Assembly (NCBI GenBank): GCA_964636405.1
Contig: CAZWSI010000009.1
Location: forward strand, 13,444-77,443
From: CAZKGE01 sp964636405
Lineage (GTDB): Bacteria > Bacillota > Clostridia > Christensenellales > CAG-138
Reading direction: 5' to 3'
Length of the DNA stretch: 64,000 nucleotides
Shown: positions 1-7,781 of the stretch, one piece after another
Numbering within the stretch: position 1 is the stretch's first letter
Layout: each line of letters begins with the position of its first letter
The notes under the pieces: generated by a model
What the model was told of the DNA's origin: nothing
Database searches by the model: none
The model's input: only the letters and a program-made list of their open reading frames with translations
Translations under genes and position numbers: made by a program

Positions 1-360
1 CCGCGCCATCCCGCCCGAAAGTTCCGCCGGGCGCAGCCTTGCCGCGCCGCTCAGTCCAAGCTCCTCCAGCATGTCGAGGCATGCGCGCTCCGGCGCAAAA
101 AGCGCAAGGTTACCCAGCGCCGAGTACCAGGGCAAGAGCCTGTCTTCTTGAAACACCACGCTGATTTTTTGCCCGGCAAGCCCGCGCACGCTTCCCGCGC
201 AGGGCTTCGTAAGGCCGCAGAGCACGCGCAGCAGCGTCGTTTTGCCAGCGCCCGAGGGGCCCGTCACCGTGATCAGCCCGCTCTCCGGGAGCGCGGCGCG
301 CAAGCCGTCCAGCACGCGCTTTTCCCCGTAACGCACGGTCAGGTCGAGAAGCTCAATCAT
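1..360 (-). CDS. ABC importer ATPase (SsuB/TauB/ThiZ-like), partial
   Basis: This is the ATP-hydrolysing subunit of an ABC importer of the nitrate/sulfonate/taurine/thiamine-precursor class, acting on the cytoplasmic face of the membrane. The 120 visible residues hold a Walker A motif GPSGAGKT (34-41), a Q-loop VFQEDRLLPW (69-78; the LPW ending is typical of this subfamily) and the start of the signature LSGGM (114-118). The C-terminal half, with Walker B and the H-loop, lies beyond the window edge, so the gene is cut and not visibly broken. The ATG start overlaps the permease stop by 8 nt, so the two are translationally coupled. The substrate cannot be read from the ATPase. Confidence 0.9.
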   Translation of the reverse strand, partial: MIELLDLTVRYGEKRVLDGLRAALPESGLITVTGPSGAGKTTLLRVLCGLTKPCAGSVRGLAGQKISVVFQEDRLLPWYSALGNLALFAPERACLDMLEELGLSGAARLRPAELSGGMAR

Positions 361-1138
361 GGCCGAACCTCCGCATAAGGCTTACCAGCAGCTTTTCCAG
401 CAGCACGGAAAGCAGGATGACCAGCAGCGTCCAGGCAAAGAGATCCTCCGTTTCAATGGTGAGCTTGGAAAGATACAGCCGGTAGCCGATGGAAAGCTTG
501 GGCTGCGCCAGTATCTCCGCGGCCACGGCCGATTTCCACGCAAAGCCGAGCGAGGTGGTGCAGGCCGCGAGAAACGGCGGCTTGACGGACGGCGCGTAGA
601 CGGCGGACAGCGTTTTCCATTTGGAGAAGCGGTAGACGCGGGCCATTTCAAGCAAGCGCGCATCCACACTCCGCACGCCCTCGAGCACGTTTGTCCATAC
701 CAGGGGCAGCACCATGAGAAAGGCGATAAACACCGGCACCGCGCCGGAGCGAAACCAAAGAATCGCAAGCAGGATGATGGACGTGACCGGCGTAGCCTTG
801 ACCACGCTTTTCAGCGGCGCAAGCAGCGTATCGGCCAGCGCAAAGCGCGCGGAAAGCGCCGCAAGCAGCACGCCGCTTACTACGCCCAGCGCGTAGCCCG
901 CCACAACGCGCGCAAGCGTCATGCCCGCGCTTGCCCAGCTTTCGCCCCGCGCGATCACCTTTGCAAAGCGCGCGAGCGTTTGCCACGGGGAGGGCAAAAG
1001 CAGAGGCTGGCCCACAAGGAGGCTTGCCGCCCACCAGCAGGCAAGGCAGCAAGCCGCCGCGAGCAGCCCTTTCGCCAGGCGGCTTCTCGCCGGGCGAAGG
1101 GCGCCCAGGCGTTTCCCGGCCGACCGGTTAGTTTCCAT
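353..1138 (-). CDS. ABC importer permease (SsuC/ThiX-like)
   Basis: This 261-residue inner-membrane permease belongs to the binding-protein-dependent family that pairs with SsuB/TauB-type ATPases. It shows several hydrophobic helices and the EAA-type cytoplasmic loop near residues 160-180 (region around ARVYRFSKWKTL). I chose the ATG whose product begins METNRS: it lies inside the last codons of the binding-protein gene (an 11-nt overlap), and upstream in-frame codons would lengthen that overlap. It forms one operon with the flanking binding protein and ATPase. Family assignment is firm; the transported compound is unknown. Confidence 0.88.
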   Translation of the reverse strand: METNRSAGKRLGALRPARSRLAKGLLAAACCLACWWAASLLVGQPLLLPSPWQTLARFAKVIARGESWASAGMTLARVVAGYALGVVSGVLLAALSARFALADTLLAPLKSVVKATPVTSIILLAILWFRSGAVPVFIAFLMVLPLVWTNVLEGVRSVDARLLEMARVYRFSKWKTLSAVYAPSVKPPFLAACTTSLGFAWKSAVAAEILAQPKLSIGYRLYLSKLTIETEDLFAWTLLVILLSVLLEKLLVSLMRRFGHD

Positions 1139-2099
1139 ACAGCTCCCGGCCCGGCAGCGCGCCGCCCACAGACGCGGGATTTGCGGCATACAGAACTTGC
1201 AGCATGGCGGAGGCCGCTTTCTCCATATCCGCGCCGGTCATGCATACGATGTTGGCGCGCGGGATGGCGGCTCTGGCAATCGCCTCGGAACCGACGATGC
1301 CAAGCTCCGCGATGAGCGCCGCCGCGCCCTCCTCGGAATTCACGCGCCTTGCGGAGTCCGCAGCCGCCTCGATAAAGGCGTCCACCGCCGCGCCCTCCGC
1401 CTCATACACGGAGCGGCGCGCCACATAGCAGCCCTGCACCAGCGCCGCGTCGGAAACCGCGTCCCATGCTTCGGTCAGGTTGAGCGCCACGCGCACGTTT
1501 TCGTTTTTCAGCAGCACGCTCGATACATTCGGCTCCGGCAGCATGGCAAGCTTGGCCTCGCCGGAGGCGACCATTGCCGCAAGCGCCGCGTGCTCGCCCA
1601 CGTACTCAACCTTTGCGTCCGTCACGCCGTATTGCGCGAGCAAAGCATTGAGGATAAATTCGGGCGTGCTCCCCTGACCGGTGGCGTAGATGGTTTTGCC
1701 GGAAAGGTCGGCCATGCTCCGCACGCTGTCACCCTGCTCGACGATATACAGCACGCCAAGGGTGTTAACCCCAAGCATCACGATCCCGCCCTGCGTTTTG
1801 TTGTACAGCACGCTCGCAAGGTTTAAGGGAACCGCCGCAATATCCACCTCGCCGTTGATAAGCTTGGCCGTTACGCCGTCCGGCGCGTCGTAGAGCGCCA
1901 CCGAAAAATCCTCTTGCCGTTCCCGCATAACGTAGGCGAGGCCCATGCCCGTGGGCCCTTTCAGCGCCGCGACGTTCAACACGCGCGGCGGCGCGGCAGG
2001 TTCCGCCTTTTTCGCGCAGCCGCCGACAAGCGGCAGTGCCATAACCAGCGCCAACGCGAGCGCAAGCAGCCGGAACATGATGCTTCGATTCCGTTTCAT
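1128..2099 (-). CDS. ABC importer substrate-binding lipoprotein (NMT1/SsuA-like)
   Basis: This 323-residue extracellular binding protein has an N-terminal lipoprotein signal: basic MKRNR, a hydrophobic core and a lipobox ending LVGGC, so it should be lipid-anchored. The mature part resembles the periplasmic-binding type II fold of NMT1/SsuA-like proteins, with a stretch GEVDIAAVPLN typical of that family. The start is the ATG preceded by GGAGG about 9 nt upstream; an in-frame upstream extension would bury the signal peptide. Its start overlaps the regulator stop as ATGA. Substrate candidates from family knowledge are sulfonates, nitrate or pyrimidine/thiamine precursors; nothing here decides among them. 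Confidence 0.88.
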   Translation of the reverse strand: MKRNRSIMFRLLALALALVMALPLVGGCAKKAEPAAPPRVLNVAALKGPTGMGLAYVMRERQEDFSVALYDAPDGVTAKLINGEVDIAAVPLNLASVLYNKTQGGIVMLGVNTLGVLYIVEQGDSVRSMADLSGKTIYATGQGSTPEFILNALLAQYGVTDAKVEYVGEHAALAAMVASGEAKLAMLPEPNVSSVLLKNENVRVALNLTEAWDAVSDAALVQGCYVARRSVYEAEGAAVDAFIEAAADSARRVNSEEGAAALIAELGIVGSEAIARAAIPRANIVCMTGADMEKAASAMLQVLYAANPASVGGALPGRELYGN

Positions 2100-2776
2100 T
2101 CTTTTTTTCCTCCAGTCAAATGAATTACGTTTCCTTCGCGCAAGATACGGCCCTGCTCGCTCAGCTTCCCAAACGCGCGGTACAGGGTGGGCCGGCTCAT
2201 GCAGAGCGCGTCTGCAAGGGCCGTGACCGGGTAGCGCAGCGTGCACACATCGCTCTGCGCCATGCCGGAAAGAAACAGATAGAGTCTTTCCTCGGGCAGA
2301 TGTTCGGCAAAGCCGTCGATGCGGCGGCTGAGAAAGCGGATGCGGCCCGTTAAGTATCGCGTGTAATTCTCCGTTACGCGGAAATCCGCCCGCATCATTC
2401 GCACAAGCGCGTCCTCCGGAATAAGCATGGCCCAGGTCGCCTTCCGCGCGACGATATTCGCCACATAGCGCGTGCTCCCGGAAAAAAGCGCCGCCGCTCC
2501 GAGAAGCTCCCCCGGCCCAAGCAGGCTCATGAGCATGCGGCCGTCCTTGCCCCGCTTTTCCACCTCCGCGAGCCCCGAAAGCAGGATGCCCAGGCTCCTT
2601 TCGTACGCGTCCGGCCCGTATATGCGCGCGCCCGGCTTAAAATACCCTACGTACGGCTCTTGCCCATCCTCGCATCCCGTCAGCAGCGCCGCCGTTTCCG
2701 CCTCGGAAAGGCCCGCGAAAAGCGCGCTTTGCCGCGCCTCGGCGATATGCTCGGTTGTTTTGCGGGAGCGGGCCAT
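2096..2776 (-). CDS. Crp/Fnr-family transcriptional regulator
   Basis: This 226-residue regulator has an N-terminal cyclic-nucleotide-binding-like beta-barrel (about residues 18-145, with LGPGELLGAAALFSG) and a C-terminal winged helix (about 155-226, recognition helix around MSRPTLYRAFGKL). It lacks the Cys cluster of FNR, so an iron-sulfur oxygen sensor is unlikely; the effector is unknown. It is the first gene of the ABC importer operon and overlaps the binding-protein start by 4 nt. A ribosome site GGAGAA sits 7 nt before the ATG. A perfect palindrome just downstream of the promoter suggests that it controls its own operon (inference). Confidence 0.88.
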   Translation of the reverse strand: MARSRKTTEHIAEARQSALFAGLSEAETAALLTGCEDGQEPYVGYFKPGARIYGPDAYERSLGILLSGLAEVEKRGKDGRMLMSLLGPGELLGAAALFSGSTRYVANIVARKATWAMLIPEDALVRMMRADFRVTENYTRYLTGRIRFLSRRIDGFAEHLPEERLYLFLSGMAQSDVCTLRYPVTALADALCMSRPTLYRAFGKLSEQGRILREGNVIHLTGGKKE

Positions 2777-2801
2777 AGCATCTTCTCCGTTTCTGTATCA
2801 T

Positions 2802-2817
2802 TTGAAACACTTTTCAA
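2802..2817. promoter_or_regulatory. Palindromic operator, likely Crp/Fnr-type box
   Basis: TTGAAA-CACT-TTTCAA is a perfect 6-4-6 inverted repeat beginning 4 nt downstream of the -10 box. The spacing and TTGA half-site resemble FNR boxes (TTGAT-N4-ATCAA). Lying at the transcription start, it would act as a repressor site. Assignment to the adjacent regulator is inference. Confidence 0.6.
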
Positions 2818-2821
2818 GTTC

Positions 2822-2849
2822 ATTATAGGACTATATGGAAAGAAGTCAA
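2822..2849 (-). promoter_or_regulatory. Sigma-A promoter of regulator/ABC operon
   Basis: A -35 TTGACT and a perfect -10 TATAAT are separated by 16 nt, reading toward the Crp/Fnr gene. The predicted start site falls next to the palindrome just downstream. Confidence 0.8.
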
Positions 2850-2943
2850 GGGGGGCGCAGCGGCTTTGCGCAATATATTTTGTTGAGGGCAAAGAAAGCG
2901 AAGCGGCCCGCTTAATCAGGCATAGCGCATTCTCCGCGCGTTG

Positions 2944-2952
2944 TGCTATAAT
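2944..2952 (+). promoter_or_regulatory. Extended -10 promoter of xth (leaderless)
   Basis: TGCTATAAT is a full extended -10 element with no good -35 upstream. Only six bases separate it from the xth ATG, so transcription should begin at or within a base of the start codon. No Shine-Dalgarno sequence is present. Confidence 0.65.
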
Positions 2953-2958
2953 GGCCGC

Positions 2959-3714
2959 ATGAAGATGCTTTCTTGGAATGTAAACGGCCTGCGGGCCTGC
3001 CTTGGCAAGGGCTTTGTCGATTTTGTGCGCGAAAGCGACGCGGCGCTCGTCGCCCTGCAGGAAACAAAAATGCAGCCGGGACAGGCGGTTATCGATCTGC
3101 CCGGCTACCGCGAATACTGGAACAGCGCTGAAAAGAAGGGCTATTCCGGCACGGCGGTGTTCGCCAAAGAGGCGCCGCTCTCCGTTTCCTACGGTCTGGG
3201 CATCCCCGCGCACGATACCGAGGGGCGGGTCATCACCCTCGAATATCCCGGGTTCTTCTTTGTGGACGTATACACGCCCAATTCACAGGACGAGCTGCGC
3301 CGCCTCCCCTACCGCATGGAGTGGGAGGATGCGTTCCGCGCGTATCTTGTGGGGCTCGACACGAAAAAGCCCGTGATCGTATGCGGGGACATGAACGTGG
3401 CGCATGAGGAGATCGACCTGAAAAACCCCAAGACGAACCGTTTCAGCGCGGGCTTTTCCGACGAGGAACGCGGCAAAATGACCGAGTTGCTCGCCGCTGG
3501 CTTTATCGACAGCTTCCGCTGCCTTTACCCGGATACGGTTCGCTACTCGTGGTGGAGCTTCCGCATGAATTCGCGCGCGCGGGACGTGGGCTGGAGAATC
3601 GATTATTTTCTCTGCTCCGAGCGGCTGCGCCCGCACATTGCGGACAGCCAGATTCTAACCGGCGTTACGGGCAGCGATCACTGCCCCGTGTGCCTGCTCA
3701 CGGAGGGGCTATGA
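2959..3714 (+). CDS. xth: Exodeoxyribonuclease III
   Basis: This 251-residue AP endonuclease and 3'-5' exonuclease of the EEP fold cleaves abasic sites in base-excision repair in the cytoplasm. Family motifs are all visible: WNVNGLRA near the N-terminus, LQETKM (catalytic Glu), GDMNVAHEEIDL (Asp/Asn pair), WRIDYF and C-terminal GSDHCP. The length is normal for the short ExoA/Xth type. The ATG lies directly behind a TATAAT box with no ribosome site, so I infer a leaderless message. The stop overlaps the maf start as ATGA, placing it first in an xth-maf-uvrC operon. Confidence 0.95.
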   Translation: MKMLSWNVNGLRACLGKGFVDFVRESDAALVALQETKMQPGQAVIDLPGYREYWNSAEKKGYSGTAVFAKEAPLSVSYGLGIPAHDTEGRVITLEYPGFFFVDVYTPNSQDELRRLPYRMEWEDAFRAYLVGLDTKKPVIVCGDMNVAHEEIDLKNPKTNRFSAGFSDEERGKMTELLAAGFIDSFRCLYPDTVRYSWWSFRMNSRARDVGWRIDYFLCSERLRPHIADSQILTGVTGSDHCPVCLLTEGL

Positions 3715-4292
3715 ACATCATCCTCGCCTCCGAATCGCCTCGCCGCCGGGAGCTGCTCGCGCTCATGGGACTCGATTATACCGTTGTCACAAGCAATCTC
3801 GAGGAAAACCCGCCGCCGGGCGCGGGGCCGGAGGAAACGGTCACGTCGCTTGCCCTGCAAAAAGCGGAGGCCGTGGCGGCGCGCTATCCACACGATTGCG
3901 TAATCGGCGCGGACACGGTGGTGTACCTCGACGGCCGCATACTTGGCAAGCCCCACACCCCGGAAAACGCGAGGGCATACCTCATGCGCATGCGGGGACG
4001 AACGCACACGGTGTACACAGGCGTGGCAGTCCTTACAAACGGCCGCACGGATGTGCGCTGCTGCCAAACGCGCGTGCGCTTCGCAGAAATGAGCGAGCGC
4101 GAGATCGACTGGTACGTTTCCACGGGCGAGCCGCTTGACAAGGCGGGCGCGTACGGCGTGCAGGGTCCGGGCGGCGTGTTCGTTGAAGAAATCGAGGGCA
4201 ATTATTTCAATGTAATCGGCATGCCGCTGCCGCTTTTATACCGCATGCTGCGGGAGGCTGGCGTGCTGAACGAGGCGCACCGGCAGCCATGA
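3711..4292 (+). CDS. maf: Maf-family nucleotide pyrophosphatase
   Basis: This 193-residue Maf/YhdE-type enzyme hydrolyses non-canonical nucleoside triphosphates (dTTP/UTP or m7GTP type) to monophosphates, a house-cleaning role. It shows SESPRRRELL at the N-terminus, GADTVVYLDG in the middle and DKAGAYGVQG toward the end, all family hallmarks. The start overlaps the xth stop by 4 nt, and its own stop overlaps uvrC the same way. Coupling to two repair genes fits nucleotide-pool sanitation. The exact substrate preference cannot be decided from these motifs alone. Confidence 0.93.
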   Translation: MNIILASESPRRRELLALMGLDYTVVTSNLEENPPPGAGPEETVTSLALQKAEAVAARYPHDCVIGADTVVYLDGRILGKPHTPENARAYLMRMRGRTHTVYTGVAVLTNGRTDVRCCQTRVRFAEMSEREIDWYVSTGEPLDKAGAYGVQGPGGVFVEEIEGNYFNVIGMPLPLLYRMLREAGVLNEAHRQP

Positions 4293-6127
4293 ACCAGCTC
4301 ATTTCCGAAAAGCTGGCGCTGCTTCCCGGCGCGCCCGGCGTATATAAGATGTATGACGCGGAGGGCACGGTCATCTATGTGGGAAAGGCCATCTCCCTCA
4401 AAAACCGCGTGCGGCAGTATTTTCAGTCGTCGAAAAACCATACGGCAAAGGTGAGCGCCATGGTGGCGCATGTGGCGGATTTTGAAACGATCCGCACGGG
4501 CTCCGAGGCCGAGGCGCTCACGCTCGAATGCAATCTCATTAAGGAATTTAAGCCGAAATACAACATCCTGCTCAAGGACGACAAGCATTTTCCGTATGTG
4601 CGCATCGATTTTAAGCAGGATTTCCCGCGCGTCGAGGTGGTGCGGCGCGTGCGGGGCGACGGGGCGCGCTATCTTGGGCCCTACCTGAGCGCGCTGCTGC
4701 TGCGCGACGGCATGCAGGCCGTGCGGGAGTATTTTCCCATCCGGCACTGCAAAAAGGATATCAAAAAGGCCGTCGCAAGGCGCGAGCGACCTTGTTTGAT
4801 GTATCATCTCGGCAAGTGCTGCGCGCCCTGCTCGGGGAACGTTTCGCGCGAGACGTACCACCGCATGCTCGAGCAGGTGGCGGGCTTTCTCTCGGGCCGC
4901 GCGGAAACCGTGCTGCCGGGCCTTCGCCGGGAGATGGAGGAGGCTGCGGAGGCGCTGCAATTCGAACGCGCGGCCGCCCTGCGCGACCGCATCCACGCGG
5001 TAGAGAGCCTTTCGGAAAAGCAGGCGGCCATCGCCGCAACCAAGCGCGCGTCCGACGTATTTGCGCTGGGCAGGCTGGGGGAAGCGGCCGTGGTATTCGC
5101 GCTCTTTGTGCGCGACGGCAAGGTGATCGGCACCGAGCGCTTCCGCATGTCGGCGGGCGCGGACGAGGCGGACGGGGATGTGCTGGGCGCGTTCCTGAAG
5201 CAGTACTACGCCGAAGCCGCGCGCATCGCGCCGGAGATTCTTTTGTATCAGGACGTGCCGGATATGGACGAGATTGCCGCGTGGCTCTCCGGCATTGCGG
5301 GACGGCGCATCGATTTGCACCGGCCCCAGCGCGGCGATAAGAAAAAGCTTTGCGAGCTGGCCTACCGCAACTGCATCGACGCGCTCGAAAAGGACGCGTC
5401 GCTGCAAAAACGGGCGTGGGAGCGCGGCGAGGGTGCGCTTGCGGAGCTCAGCGGCCTATTGGGCCTTGAAACCGTGCCCTCGCGCATGGAATGCTTCGAC
5501 AATTCGCACATTCAGGGGCGCGATACCGTGTCCTCCATGGTGGTTTTTGCCGACGGCCAGCCGGACAAAAAGGCCTACCGCCGCTTCCGTGTCCGCTCCG
5601 ATACGGGCGGAGACGACTGCGCGGCCATGCGCGAAACGCTGGAGCGCCGCTTTGAAAAGGCGCTCTCGGGCGATTCGGGCTTTTCCACGCTCCCCGAGCT
5701 GCTCATCGTGGACGGCGGTCGGGCGCAGCTCAACGTGGCCTGCGAGGTGCTTGCCTCGCTCTCGCTGGAATACATCCCGGCCATCGGCCTTGCCGAATCG
5801 CACGAGCTGATCTATCGGCCCGGCAGCGAGGAGCCGCTCGCCCTGCCGCGCAGCAGCGCCTCGCTGCACCTGCTCGAGCGCATCCGCGACGAGGCGCACC
5901 GCTTCGCCATCACCTATCACCGCAGCCTGCGGCAAAAGAACGCGCTCTTTTCCCTGCTCGACGCGGTTCCCGGCGTCGGTCCCAAGCGCAAGCGGTCGCT
6001 CTTTGACGCCTTTGTCACGCTCGACGGCATCAAGGCCGCCTCCGTGGAAACGCTCGCTGCGGCGGACGGCATGGACAGGCGCAGCGCCGAGGCCGTGTAC
6101 GCGTATTTTCATAAGGAAGGCGAATAA
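4289..6127 (+). CDS. uvrC: Excinuclease ABC subunit C
   Basis: This 612-residue UvrC makes the dual incisions of nucleotide excision repair within the UvrB-DNA complex. Domains in order are the GIY-YIG nuclease (about 14-95, GVYKMYD then VIYVGKA), a Cys-containing region (CLMYHLGKCCAPCSG), a UVR helix pair contacting UvrB (about 210-245), an RNase H-like nuclease (about 395-540, with ECFDNSHIQG and LLIVDGGRAQL) and tandem helix-hairpin-helix motifs (about 550-612, VPGVGPKRKR). Length and order are normal. The ATG overlaps the maf stop by 4 nt. A hairpin followed by T residues lies just downstream and may end the operon. Confidence 0.97.
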   Translation: MNQLISEKLALLPGAPGVYKMYDAEGTVIYVGKAISLKNRVRQYFQSSKNHTAKVSAMVAHVADFETIRTGSEAEALTLECNLIKEFKPKYNILLKDDKHFPYVRIDFKQDFPRVEVVRRVRGDGARYLGPYLSALLLRDGMQAVREYFPIRHCKKDIKKAVARRERPCLMYHLGKCCAPCSGNVSRETYHRMLEQVAGFLSGRAETVLPGLRREMEEAAEALQFERAAALRDRIHAVESLSEKQAAIAATKRASDVFALGRLGEAAVVFALFVRDGKVIGTERFRMSAGADEADGDVLGAFLKQYYAEAARIAPEILLYQDVPDMDEIAAWLSGIAGRRIDLHRPQRGDKKKLCELAYRNCIDALEKDASLQKRAWERGEGALAELSGLLGLETVPSRMECFDNSHIQGRDTVSSMVVFADGQPDKKAYRRFRVRSDTGGDDCAAMRETLERRFEKALSGDSGFSTLPELLIVDGGRAQLNVACEVLASLSLEYIPAIGLAESHELIYRPGSEEPLALPRSSASLHLLERIRDEAHRFAITYHRSLRQKNALFSLLDAVPGVGPKRKRSLFDAFVTLDGIKAASVETLAAADGMDRRSAEAVYAYFHKEGE

Positions 6128-6140
6128 TTCTTTTCTTTTG

Positions 6141-6189
6141 AGAGAAAAACGCCGCGTTCGCATGCGATGCGCGGCAACGTCTCTTTTTG
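6141..6189 (+). terminator. Probable terminator after uvrC
   Basis: GCCGCG pairs with CGCGGC around a 13-base loop, extended outward by AGAGA pairing with TCTCT, and the right arm runs into TTTT. The stem is interrupted between the two helices, so efficiency is uncertain. Confidence 0.5.
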
Positions 6190-6196
6190 TCGTTTC

Positions 6197-6225
6197 TTGC
6201 AAACACTGGCGGGCTATGCTATAGT
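6197..6225 (+). promoter_or_regulatory. Promoter of NPCBM lipoprotein gene
   Basis: TTGCAA, a 17-nt spacer and TATAGT, the latter preceded by TGC as an extended -10. Predicted transcription starts near 6232, about 67 nt before the ATG. Confidence 0.6.
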
Positions 6226-6234
6226 TTTGTCGGC

Positions 6235-6256
6235 GAACGCCCCCCCTGGGGCGTTC
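6235..6256. promoter_or_regulatory. Perfect 9-bp hairpin in the 5' leader
   Basis: GAACGCCCC and GGGGCGTTC flank a 4-base loop, starting about 3 bases after the predicted transcription start. It could be an operator or a 5'-end stabilising hairpin. No T-run follows, so a terminator is unlikely. Confidence 0.5.
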
Positions 6257-6298
6257 CCATCGACGTATAGCATGACAATATTTTTGGAGGAAATGGCT

Positions 6299-7069
6299 AT
6301 GACGAAAAGAGCCCTATGTATCGTGTGCGCGTCTCTCATCGTGCTTGCGATGGCTGCCTGTCAGCCGCAAAGCAGCCACACCGATGCGGAATACGATGCG
6401 CTTTCCGCGCAGATGGCCGAGATGCAGGCGCAGTTGGATTCGCTCAAGGACAGCCAGCCGAGCGCACAGCCGGCGCCGGTCGAGCCCGCCTCGCCCCCGG
6501 CGCCCACCGCGCCCCCCGCGCCCACCGCGCCGCCAACGCCGGCCCCGCGCAGGGTCGCAAAGCAGGCGACGCTGAGCGACCGCTATCCTACGGCGGACGA
6601 AAACCTCTCCATCAGCCATAACCTTTGGGAGGTAGGCGGCTGGGCGAAGCCCGGTTCGCAAATCCGTTCCTCGGGCGCGTTCAAGCTCAACGGCGCGATC
6701 TACACCAAGGGAATCGGCATGTATTTGTTCATCGATTCCTTCCGCTCCTCCGCCGAGGGCACGGAAGCCTCCGGCATGGTTTCCTACACGCTCAACGGCG
6801 AATACGACGAGCTGCGCTTTGATCTGGGCACAGACCAGGCCGACAGCCGCTACAGCGGAACCGACGACGGCACGGCCTGCGTGCAGATCTTTGCCGACAA
6901 CAATCTGGTCTATAATTCCGATTTCTTCGGCCCGGACGACCTGTTTTTGGAGCAAGCCGTGGATATCACCGGTGCGAACAAGCTGCGCATTGCTCTGATC
7001 ATGCGCAGGGGCAGCAACTACACGCTCAATGTACTCATCGGCAATCCGACGCTGGTTGCATACGAATAA
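6299..7069 (+). CDS. Lipoprotein with NPCBM-like domain
   Basis: This 256-residue surface lipoprotein has signal MTKRALCIVC through lipobox LAMAAC (acylated Cys 21). A short acidic/coiled-coil stretch (28-50) and an Ala/Pro-rich linker (about 52-85) lead to a C-terminal beta-sandwich resembling NPCBM carbohydrate-binding modules, with the hallmark YTKGIGMYL near 135 and LRFDLGTD further on. The likely role is binding cell-surface glycan; no catalytic domain is present. Two ATGs are close together; I use the second because GGAGG lies 8 nt before it and only 2 nt before the first. It stands alone with its own promoter. Confidence 0.8.
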   Translation: MTKRALCIVCASLIVLAMAACQPQSSHTDAEYDALSAQMAEMQAQLDSLKDSQPSAQPAPVEPASPPAPTAPPAPTAPPTPAPRRVAKQATLSDRYPTADENLSISHNLWEVGGWAKPGSQIRSSGAFKLNGAIYTKGIGMYLFIDSFRSSAEGTEASGMVSYTLNGEYDELRFDLGTDQADSRYSGTDDGTACVQIFADNNLVYNSDFFGPDDLFLEQAVDITGANKLRIALIMRRGSNYTLNVLIGNPTLVAYE

Positions 7070-7120
7070 CCGTACGCAAATGTCCGCGCGCACATCGGCA
7101 ACGTTCGAAGGAAAGCGAGC

Positions 7121-7615
7121 CTATTCCTCCGTCCCGATGCGCGCGCGGATGCGCTTTGCCAGCCCGTCCGGGTCCTCGATGGACGGGAAGTTATAGCGTC
7201 TGTCGCTCGTTTCCAGCACAAGCGCCTTGCCGGGCTGCTTGCGCGCGTACTCAAAGCGCCCAATCTCGACGCGCCGGACCTCGGCCCAGGGAAGCGAAAG
7301 CGTTTCCCCGTTTGGATGCGCGCCGTCGCGGCGCAGAATGTTGGCAAAGGTCGAGCCGGATACGCCTTCCTCCGTCAGCACAAGCGAAACGGCCTTAAGG
7401 CGCTTGAGCAGCGCCAACTGCGCGAAATACTGATACAGCATAAACGCAAAGAGGAGCGCCAGCGCGGCGTAATAGGTTGCGCTCGCCTCCGTGCCCCGCA
7501 GATACCGCGTTACGCAGCTCACGGCCAGCGCGGCGCACGCGCCCATATAGATCCAAAGCGTGAACTTTTTTTGCCGGATGACCTTTTCATCCGCTTTTGC
7601 CTCAAACCGCTCCAT
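7121..7615 (-). CDS. Two-helix membrane protein with PH-like C-terminal domain
   Basis: This 164-residue protein is not recognised at gene level. A basic N-terminus (ADEKVIRQKKFTLW) precedes two hydrophobic helices (roughly residues 19-40 and 50-70), then a beta-rich region of about 90 residues (VLTEEGVSG... VRRVEIGRFEY... RYNFPS) resembling the bacterial PH-like/YcxB-type fold. The product should sit in the cytoplasmic membrane with the folded domain inside. I use the ATG giving MERFEAK, with AAAGGG upstream; an upstream ATG giving MFKLRQ is possible but lacks a good ribosome site. It lies downstream of the EF-G-like terminator and so probably has its own promoter. Confidence 0.6.
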   Translation of the reverse strand: MERFEAKADEKVIRQKKFTLWIYMGACAALAVSCVTRYLRGTEASATYYAALALLFAFMLYQYFAQLALLKRLKAVSLVLTEEGVSGSTFANILRRDGAHPNGETLSLPWAEVRRVEIGRFEYARKQPGKALVLETSDRRYNFPSIEDPDGLAKRIRARIGTEE

Positions 7616-7700
7616 GCTTATGACCAGCCCTTTCTGACGCAATTTGAACATTGCGTTTGGAATTGTGGCCCGTCCGTATGCGGCAAAAGCCGCAGAACGG

Positions 7701-7724
7701 GTTTGAAGAACGTGTCCTTCAAAC
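7701..7724. repeat. 8-bp inverted repeat upstream of the PH-like gene
   Basis: GTTTGAAG and CTTCAAAC are perfect arms around an 8-base loop, in the gap between the EF-G-like terminator and the membrane-protein gene. It may be an operator; no T-run follows, and I see no convincing promoter around it. Confidence 0.4.
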
Positions 7725-7737
7725 TTTGCCTCCGTGT

Positions 7738-7768
7738 AAAAAAAGCGGGGCGCGTTTGTGCGCCCCGC
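7738..7768 (-). terminator. Intrinsic terminator of EF-G-like gene
   Basis: Reading leftward, a perfect 9-bp GC stem (GCGGGGCGC with GCGCCCCGC, 6-base loop) is followed by seven T residues, 13 bases after the stop codon. Confidence 0.9.
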
Positions 7769-7781
7769 CTCGGGTATTGTG

